A stretch of DNA of 64,000 nt from Candidatus Onthenecus intestinigallinarum (GTDB lineage: Bacteria > Bacillota > Clostridia > Christensenellales > Aristaeellaceae): positions 48,230-112,229 of the forward strand of contig DVFJ01000001.1 of assembly GCA_018713325.1 (NCBI GenBank), given 5' to 3'. The notes under the pieces were generated by a model, which had not been told where the DNA came from, ran no database searches, and saw nothing but the letters and a program-made list of their open reading frames with translations. Positions 59,086-64,000 of this stretch are shown here, piece by piece. The translations under genes were made by a program, and so were the position numbers. Within the stretch, counting starts at the first letter, position 1. Every line of letters begins with the position of its first letter.

Positions 59086-59207
59086 AAAGAACCATGAGAG
59101 GCGAGCGGGGCGGGAACGCCCCGGGCCTCAGCGAGCGCCGGACAGGTTCTGTCCGGTGCGTCGTTTCATGTGCGCGCCCCGACTTGGGGGCAAAAGGAGA
59201 GTTTATC
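59086..59207 (+). promoter_or_regulatory. Structured greA leader
   Basis: A GC-rich leader with two strong hairpins, CGGGGCG-GGAA-CGCCCCG (59106-59123) and CGCCGGACAG-GTT-CTGTCCGGTG (59136-59158). The frame is open from ATG 59094 into greA, but no ribosome binding site precedes 59094, whereas AAAAGGAGAG precedes 59208. Not recognised as a known riboswitch. Confidence 0.5.
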
Positions 59208-59693
59208 ATGGCCAACGAAGTCAAGCATCAGGTCGTCACCCGCGAAGGACTCCAGAAGCTCATCGACGAGCTGGAGTACAACAAGACCACCCGCCGCACG
59301 CAGGTCGCCGAGCAGATCAAGGTCGCGATCTCCTTCGGCGATTTGAGCGAGAACGCCGAGTATGACGCGGCGAAAAACGAGCAGGCCAACCTCGAGCAGA
59401 AGATCGCCGAGCTGGAGAACACCATCCGCAACGCGGTGGTCATGGACGAGTCGGAGATCAGCACCGACGTCGTCGGCTTTGGCACGACGGTGCGCATCGT
59501 CGACGTCGAGGAGGGCGAGGAGGAGGAGTATTCCATCGTCGGCGGGCCCGAGGCCGACCCGATGAACAACAGGATCTCCAACGAATCCCCGGTCGGCGCG
59601 GCGCTGATGGGCCGCCACAAGGGCGAGACCGTCACCGTCCTCACCCCCAACGGCCCGTGGAAGATCCGCATCGAGGACATCTACCTGCAGTGA
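59208..59693 (+). CDS. greA: Transcription elongation factor GreA
   Basis: A 161-residue factor that enters the RNA polymerase secondary channel and stimulates cleavage of backtracked RNA. N-terminal coiled coil (about 10-80) has the tip acidic motif in ISFGDLSENAEYDAAKNEQ; the C-terminal globular domain contains SIVGGPEADPMNNRISNESPVGAALMGRHKGETVTV. Normal length. The AAAAGGAGAG site sets the start at 59208. lysS follows after 32 bases, a conserved pairing in Firmicutes. Confidence 0.97.
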   Translation: MANEVKHQVVTREGLQKLIDELEYNKTTRRTQVAEQIKVAISFGDLSENAEYDAAKNEQANLEQKIAELENTIRNAVVMDESEISTDVVGFGTTVRIVDVEEGEEEEYSIVGGPEADPMNNRISNESPVGAALMGRHKGETVTVLTPNGPWKIRIEDIYLQ

Positions 59694-59725
59694 GCCCGAA
59701 CGCAAGATAAAGGAGGCCCCGCCCC

Positions 59726-61675
59726 ATGGATGAAAACCGCACCCCGACGCCCGCCGAGGCCGCCCAGCGCGGCCTGAGCGAGCAGGAGCAGATCCGCCGC
59801 GCCAAGCTGCAGCGCCTCGTCGACGAGGGCCGCAGCCCCTATCTGCTCACCCGCTACGACCGCACCCACTCCTCGCGCCAGGTCGCCCAGGGCTTTGACG
59901 CGCTGGAGGGACAGGAGGTCGCCGTCGCCGGGCGCATGATGTCCCGGCGCATCATGGGCAAGGCCTCCTTTGCCACGCTGCTGGACGGCGAGGGCGCCAT
60001 CCAGTGCTATGTGCGCCGCGACGACGTCGGAGAGGACGGCTACGCCGACTTCAAGGGCTACGACATCGGCGACCTGCTGGGCGTGCGCGGCACGGTCTTC
60101 CGCACGCGCACGGGCGAGATCTCCGTGCACGCGCAGGAGGTCACGCTGCTGAGCAAGTCGCTCAAGCCCCTGCCTGAAAAGTGGAACGGCCTGAAGGACA
60201 CCGACCTGCGCTACCGCCAGCGCTACGTTGACATGATCGTCAACCCCCAGGTGCGCGACGTGTTCATCAAGCGCAGCCGCATCATCCGCGAGCTGCGCGC
60301 CTTCCTGGACGGCGAGGGCTTCATGGAGGTCGAAACCCCCGTCCTGCACAACCAGGCCGGCGGCGCCGCCGCGCGCCCCTTCATCACCCACCACAACACG
60401 CTGGACATCGACATGTACCTGCGCATCGCGCTGGAGCTGCACCTCAAGCGCCTGGTCGTGGGCGGGTTTGAGCGCGTGTACGAGATCGGCCGCGTGTTCC
60501 GCAACGAGGGCATGGACACCCGCCACAACCCCGAGTTCACCATGCTCGAGGCCTACCAGGCCTATACCGACTATCGCGGCATGATGGACCTGTGCGAGAA
60601 CATGATGCGCACCGTCGCCCGCCGCGTGAACGGCACCGCCGTGTGCCGCCTCGACGGTGTCGAATACGACTTGGAGAAGCCTTTCGCGCGCATGAGCATG
60701 GTCGAGGCCGTGCGCCGGTATGCCGGCGTGGACTTTGACCAGGTGCCCGACACCCAGGCCGCCAGGGCTCTCGCACAGGAGCGCGGCCTGCACTTTGAGG
60801 AGCGCCACCAGAAGGGCGACATCCTCAACCTCTTCTTCGAGGAGTATGTCGAGGACAAGCTCGTGCAGCCCACATTCCTGACCGGCCATCCGGTCGAGAT
60901 CAGCCCGCTGTCCAAGAAGGACCCGGCCCATCCCGGCTACACCGAGCGCTTTGAGCTGTTCATCGGCGGGCGTGAGTACTGCAACGCCTTCAGCGAGCTC
61001 AACGACCCCATCGACCAGCGCCAGCGCTTCGAGTACCAGGAGTTCCTCAAGGCGCACGGCGATGACGAGGCCTCCGGCGTGGATGAGGACTTCCTCAACG
61101 CGCTCGAGTACGGCCTGCCGCCCACGGGCGGTATCGGCATCGGCGTGGACCGCTTCGTCATGCTGCTCACCGGCGCGTCCACCATCCGCGACGTGCTGCT
61201 CTTCCCCACGATGAAGCCGATCAAAGAGGCGGGCAACGACGCAGGCGCAAAGCCCGCGGAGGCCGCCGCGGACGACGTCAAGGCCGAGCCGGAGACGATC
61301 GACTTCTCCAAGGTGGAAATCGAGCCGCTGTTCAAGGAGTTCGTGGACTTCGAGACCTTCAGCAAGTCGGATTTCCGGGCCGTGAAGGTGCTGGCCTGCG
61401 AGGCGGTGCCCAAGTCCAAGAAGCTGCTCAAGTTCACGCTGGACGACGGCACGGGCGAACCCCGCACGATCCTGAGCGGCATCCATGCCTACTATGAGCC
61501 GGAGGCGCTGGTGGGCAAGACCTGCATCGCCATCACCAACCTGCCGCCCAGAGCCATGATGGGCATCGAATCCTGCGGCATGCTGATCTCGGCCGTGCAC
61601 AGCGAGGCGGGCGAGGAAAAGCTTCATTTGCTGATGGTGGACGATCACATCCCGGCGGGCGCGAAGCTCTATTGA
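59726..61675 (+). CDS. lysS: Lysyl-tRNA synthetase (class II) fused to a tRNA-binding domain
   Basis: A 649-residue synthetase. The N-terminal OB anticodon domain (about 60-165) and class II core (about 180-505) are normal: VETPVLHNQAGGAAARPFITHHN, EIGRVFRNEGMDTRHNPEFTMLEAY (motif 2), PTGGIGIGVDRFVMLLTGASTIRDVLLFP (motif 3). A typical bacterial LysRS ends there at about 500. Here a linker (505-527) leads to an EMAPII/Trbp111/CsaA-like OB domain (528-649: FSKSDFRAVKVLACEAVPKSKKLLKFTLDDG, SGIHAYYEPEALVGKTCIAITNLPPRAMMGIES), closely resembling the one on MetRS. RBS AAAGGAGG. No T-box precedes it. Confidence 0.96.
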   Translation: MDENRTPTPAEAAQRGLSEQEQIRRAKLQRLVDEGRSPYLLTRYDRTHSSRQVAQGFDALEGQEVAVAGRMMSRRIMGKASFATLLDGEGAIQCYVRRDDVGEDGYADFKGYDIGDLLGVRGTVFRTRTGEISVHAQEVTLLSKSLKPLPEKWNGLKDTDLRYRQRYVDMIVNPQVRDVFIKRSRIIRELRAFLDGEGFMEVETPVLHNQAGGAAARPFITHHNTLDIDMYLRIALELHLKRLVVGGFERVYEIGRVFRNEGMDTRHNPEFTMLEAYQAYTDYRGMMDLCENMMRTVARRVNGTAVCRLDGVEYDLEKPFARMSMVEAVRRYAGVDFDQVPDTQAARALAQERGLHFEERHQKGDILNLFFEEYVEDKLVQPTFLTGHPVEISPLSKKDPAHPGYTERFELFIGGREYCNAFSELNDPIDQRQRFEYQEFLKAHGDDEASGVDEDFLNALEYGLPPTGGIGIGVDRFVMLLTGASTIRDVLLFPTMKPIKEAGNDAGAKPAEAAADDVKAEPETIDFSKVEIEPLFKEFVDFETFSKSDFRAVKVLACEAVPKSKKLLKFTLDDGTGEPRTILSGIHAYYEPEALVGKTCIAITNLPPRAMMGIESCGMLISAVHSEAGEEKLHLLMVDDHIPAGAKLY

Positions 61676-61720
61676 GGCATTGCCTCCAAACGGGATGCGC
61701 TGCAAAAAAAGAGACCATGA

Positions 61721-61754
61721 GGGCGGTGTCTGAACAGACGGACATCGCCCTTTT
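61721..61754 (+). terminator. Terminator of greA-lysS
   Basis: GGGCGGTGTCTG-AACA-GACGGACATCGCCC stem with imperfect centre, then TTTT. Confidence 0.75.
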
Positions 61755-61828
61755 GCATGGTGCAAATCCATTGCGGCTGCCTGCGACCGCAAACGAGGCC
61801 GCGCAGGCCCAATGTCACCTTGCGTTGC

Positions 61829-61857
61829 TTGCCGCAACGGCCTGTCCTGTGTACAAT
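61829..61857 (+). promoter_or_regulatory. Promoter of the XRE regulator gene
   Basis: TTGCCG (61829-61834), 17 bases, TACAAT (61852-61857). Confidence 0.65.
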
Positions 61858-61892
61858 CGGGGCAAGAACAGAAGGAAAGGCGGTCGCTTGGA

Positions 61893-62402
61893 ATGCTCAA
61901 TGAGAACATCAGATCGATCAGAAAGGCCAAAGGACTGTCGCAGGAAGAGCTGGCCATCCAGCTGCATGTGGTGCGGCAGACGATCTCCAAATGGGAAAAG
62001 GGGCTGTCCGTCCCGGACTCCGACATGTTGATTGCGCTGTCAAAGGCGTTGGAAACCCCCGTAAGCGCGCTGCTCGGAGAAACGCTGGCCGAACCGGAGC
62101 CGGACGACTTTCAGGCGCTTGCCGAAAAGCTGGAGGAGATCAACCTCCGGTTCGCCCGGCGAAAGCTGGCGAGACGAAGGGCGCTTCACTGGACGTGCAT
62201 CGCGCTGTGCGCAGCCATCGTCCTGGTGTTTGCGCTCCTGGCCGTGCTCCGCAGCCCTTACCTGGGGTGGGACTACGGCGCCCCCGAAACGATGGTCGTC
62301 GGCGTGGGGATTCACGCATTGGAGTGGGCGTTCGTCCGGGTGGCGCCGGCCGCCTTCATCGGGGGCGCCGTCGGGGCCTGCCTGACGCGAAGGAGGGGGT
62401 GA
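61893..62402 (+). CDS. Membrane-tethered XRE-type regulator
   Basis: A 169-residue protein. The N-terminal helix-turn-helix (about 1-60) reads NIRSIRKAKGLSQEELAIQLHVVRQTISKWEKGLSVPDSDMLIALSKAL. A short charged helix follows (72-97) and two membrane helices (about 100-121 and 143-163). Such HTH-plus-membrane proteins are common in Clostridia and Bacilli, and their targets are usually adjacent genes or unknown. Next to it lies a small membrane protein gene. GAAGGAAAGG lies 12 bases upstream. Confidence 0.82.
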   Translation: MLNENIRSIRKAKGLSQEELAIQLHVVRQTISKWEKGLSVPDSDMLIALSKALETPVSALLGETLAEPEPDDFQALAEKLEEINLRFARRKLARRRALHWTCIALCAAIVLVFALLAVLRSPYLGWDYGAPETMVVGVGIHALEWAFVRVAPAAFIGGAVGACLTRRRG

Positions 62403-62494
62403 TACCGCCCGGGCAGTCTCCATCCTCTACATGAAGCGCATAATCGGAAAATGCTGTGTCCACTGGAATTTATCTGGAAAAAATGCGCCCTGTA

Positions 62495-62503
62495 TGGTAT
62501 AAT
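62495..62503 (+). promoter_or_regulatory. Extended -10 promoter of the small membrane protein gene
   Basis: TGG then TATAAT (62498-62503), about 47 bases before the start. Confidence 0.6.
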
Positions 62504-62549
62504 CAAGAAAAATGGGGCGAGAGGCGCCGCATGCAAAGGAGAGGGGACT

Positions 62550-62819
62550 ATGCGTTTTCAGGACTATTCGGGACCGGAACAGTTTCGACCGTTGAATGCG
62601 TGGGAATATTTTGGGTATGCCATTCTGTACATGGTTCCCGTCATTGGATGGATTTTTCTGCTCATATTCACGTTTAGCACGAGCAACTACAATCGGCGTA
62701 GCTTTACCCGATCTTATTGGTGCGGGCTGATACTGGTACTGATTGTCGTCACATTCATAGCCTTGCTGGGCATTGGCGCGGGCGGATGGCATTATGCCTC
62801 GCAGGCGGCCGTGCGGTGA
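62550..62819 (+). CDS. Small two-span membrane protein
   Basis: An 89-residue protein with hydrophobic helices at about 20-43 (YFGYAILYMVPVIGWIFLLIF) and 58-78 (CGLILVLIVVTFIALLGIGAG) joined by a polar STSNYNRRSFTRSYW loop. The pattern is seen in small uncharacterised Clostridial membrane proteins with an N-terminal FRPLNAWEYFGY-like start. Function unknown. RBS AAAGGAGAGGGG. Base composition here is less GC-rich than the surroundings. Confidence 0.75.
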   Translation: MRFQDYSGPEQFRPLNAWEYFGYAILYMVPVIGWIFLLIFTFSTSNYNRRSFTRSYWCGLILVLIVVTFIALLGIGAGGWHYASQAAVR

Positions 62820-62847
62820 CGCCGCGTTGACCGCAATCCGGCAAGAC

Positions 62848-62876
62848 TTGAAAAACCGCCGCGCGCGTGTTATCAT
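62848..62876 (+). promoter_or_regulatory. Promoter of the membrane-anchored gene at 62942
   Basis: TTGAAA (62848-62853), 17 bases, TATCAT (62871-62876). Confidence 0.65.
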
Positions 62877-62941
62877 ACAGGCAGGACCCCATGTGGGCAA
62901 GGCGCGTGACATGCGCGCGAAAGTGAGGAGTTCTGCCGGCT

Positions 62942-63655
62942 ATGGTCAACAACAGGATTACAAAGGAACGCGTCCGCCACCACTTCACGTATGGCGTGTG
63001 GAAGTATGCGCTGCTGGTCGTGGTCAGCATCTTCGCGTGGGACCTCATCTACAGCATGACCGCCTACCGGCCGCCGGCGGACAAGAAGATCGACGTGTAC
63101 ATCGTGCAGGCGAGTGCGGACATGGAGGCGTTCGAGGCAGCGGAAATGCCCGCGCTGCAGGAGGCGTTCGCCGACATGGAGGCGATCAACTTCTACCAGA
63201 TCGCCATGGGCTCGCAGGATGACTATGCCGTCGTCATGCAGTTCACCACCTATATCGCCGCTCAGCAGGGCGATCTGTTCCTGCTGCCCTATACGCGCGC
63301 GCAGGAGCTGGGCTATGAGGGCAACGAGGGCCTGTTCATCTCCCTGGAGCCCTACATCGAAAGCGGCGCTCTGGACGTACAGGGCATTGACCTGGCGGAT
63401 GGCAAGCTGTCCGACGGTCAGGCCGGCCGCGTGGTCTGCATGCTGCCCGCGGATACGCTCTATGGTCTGTTGGACTATAACATCGATCCCGAGGGCCTCG
63501 TGCTGGCCATTCCGGGCTATTCCAGGAACATAGAAAACGCCGTGAAGATGATGAACTGGTTCGTGCAGCGCTTCTCTACGGAGATGCCGGACTGGTACGC
63601 CGAGTATAAAAAGACCCAGCAGGAACAGGCCACGCAGGGGGCACAACTATTCTGA
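62942..63655 (+). CDS. Membrane-anchored extracellular protein, solute-binding-like
   Basis: A 237-residue protein with a basic N-terminus, one helix (about 20-40, WKYALLVVVSIFAWDLIYSM) and an outside domain. KIDVYIVQASADMEAFEAAEMPALQEAF looks like the first strand and helix of a periplasmic-binding fold, and MQFTTYIAAQQGDLFLLPYTRAQEL like its hinge. It is shorter than a complete binding protein. No lipobox. Function unknown. It is the last gene before the rRNA promoter and has its own terminator. Confidence 0.7.
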   Translation: MVNNRITKERVRHHFTYGVWKYALLVVVSIFAWDLIYSMTAYRPPADKKIDVYIVQASADMEAFEAAEMPALQEAFADMEAINFYQIAMGSQDDYAVVMQFTTYIAAQQGDLFLLPYTRAQELGYEGNEGLFISLEPYIESGALDVQGIDLADGKLSDGQAGRVVCMLPADTLYGLLDYNIDPEGLVLAIPGYSRNIENAVKMMNWFVQRFSTEMPDWYAEYKKTQQEQATQGAQLF

Positions 63656-63671
63656 CGGATGTGTGCAAGGG

Positions 63672-63700
63672 GTGCGCAGAAAAAATCTGCGCACCTTTTC
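63672..63700 (+). terminator. Terminator after the gene ending at 63655
   Basis: GGTGCGCAGA-AAAAA-TCTGCGCACC followed by TTTT. Confidence 0.88.
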
Positions 63701-63853
63701 ATTCGGAAAAAAATAGAGAAGATAGGCCGCATGATCAATGTATGGGATGTAGAATGGCGCGAAATCTCAAACGATAGGAACTGGACGTGAATGGAACGTT
63801 CGGATTTGCGATGGATGGATGTGTGAAGACGCAAAAAAAGTTGAAAAATAGGG

Positions 63854-63882
63854 TTGACAAAACCGGGGAAAGGAGATATAAT
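63854..63882 (+). promoter_or_regulatory. Strong rrn-type promoter
   Basis: Perfect TTGACA (63854-63859), 17 bases and perfect TATAAT (63877-63882), with an A/T-rich UP-like stretch just upstream. Confidence 0.88.
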
Positions 63883-64000
63883 AACCAAGCTGTCAGCGAG
63901 CGATAGCAAAAAGCTTTCGCAAGCTGCACAGAAACGATCCTTGAAAACGATACAGAATAGAGAAACGCAAACGCAAGGAAAGACAGTTGATTCCGAAATG
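63883..64000 (+). other. Probable rRNA operon leader with boxA-like element
   Basis: Beyond the promoter, CGATCCTTGAAAAC (63936-63949) resembles the boxA/leader element that precedes 16S rRNA in Firmicutes (TTTGAAAACT type). No open frame begins here. The 16S gene itself would lie past the end of the window. Confidence 0.7.

Noticed and set aside
59681..62026. A 781-codon minus-strand frame opposite lysS
   Set aside because: Antisense of a clear LysRS; no ribosome binding site, no family motifs.

Overview
The window is one contiguous piece of a very GC-rich, low-repeat bacterial chromosome. Gene content points to a spore-forming Gram-positive of the class Clostridia. It has a gerA-B-C germination operon, the rapZ-whiA-crh cluster, T-box leaders on proS and metG, a stand-alone ANTAR regulator beside glnA, GGAGG ribosome binding sites and sigma-A-type promoters (TTGACA/17/TATAAT). 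A high-GC Christensenellales-like lineage is my guess; no marker here proves it. The last 150 bases hold a strong promoter and boxA-like leader typical of an rRNA operon whose 16S gene would start beyond the edge.

Layout. 1-6.1 kb: a solute-binding-like protein, then murB-rapZ-whiA-crh and a T-box-controlled prolyl-tRNA synthetase. 6.1-13.4 kb: an ABC-F ribosome-protection gene behind an attenuator-like leader, convergent with and overlapping the minus-strand run yyaL-gerA-gerB-gerC. 13.6-16.1 kb: a lipid glycosyltransferase coupled to a PlsY-like acyltransferase, then a class I amidotransferase. 16.2-22.8 kb: a complete phosphate regulon, pstS-C-A-B-phoU-phoP-phoR, behind an array of TTTACA repeats; PstS is circularly permuted. 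22.9-28.4 kb: cysteine desulfidase-like protein, aminotransferase, a DUF3048 protein, YhaM-type nuclease and tRNA-Ala(GGC).

28.4-35.3 kb: an APH-fold kinase, an MFS exporter with an ArsR-type regulator, a multidomain L,D-transpeptidase and a PHP-domain protein. 35.4-38.1 kb: glnA behind a promoter-proximal terminator hairpin, followed by a frameshifted ANTAR regulator, then an HD-domain protein. 38.2-43 kb: small membrane protein, GNAT, HAD phosphatase, T-box-controlled metG, tatD. 43-50 kb: a large Ig-repeat membrane protein, a DUF2461 protein, a phosphohexomutase and transketolase. 50-54.6 kb: a self-regulated MarR-MATE efflux operon and a three-gene ABC exporter. 54.7-63.7 kb: Eis-like acetyltransferase, CNNM/CorC protein, dusB, greA, a LysRS fused to a tRNA-binding domain, a membrane-tethered XRE regulator and two small envelope proteins.

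Most genes are tightly packed, with many ATGA or GTGA start/stop overlaps that imply translational coupling. The most noteworthy items are the permuted PstS with its TTTACA array, the glnA leader next to a broken ANTAR gene, the ABC-F leader, the LysRS fusion, and the uncharacterised 792-residue Ig-repeat membrane protein. I found no CRISPR array, phage, insertion sequence or integron, and no clear candidate for a wholly new multi-gene system.
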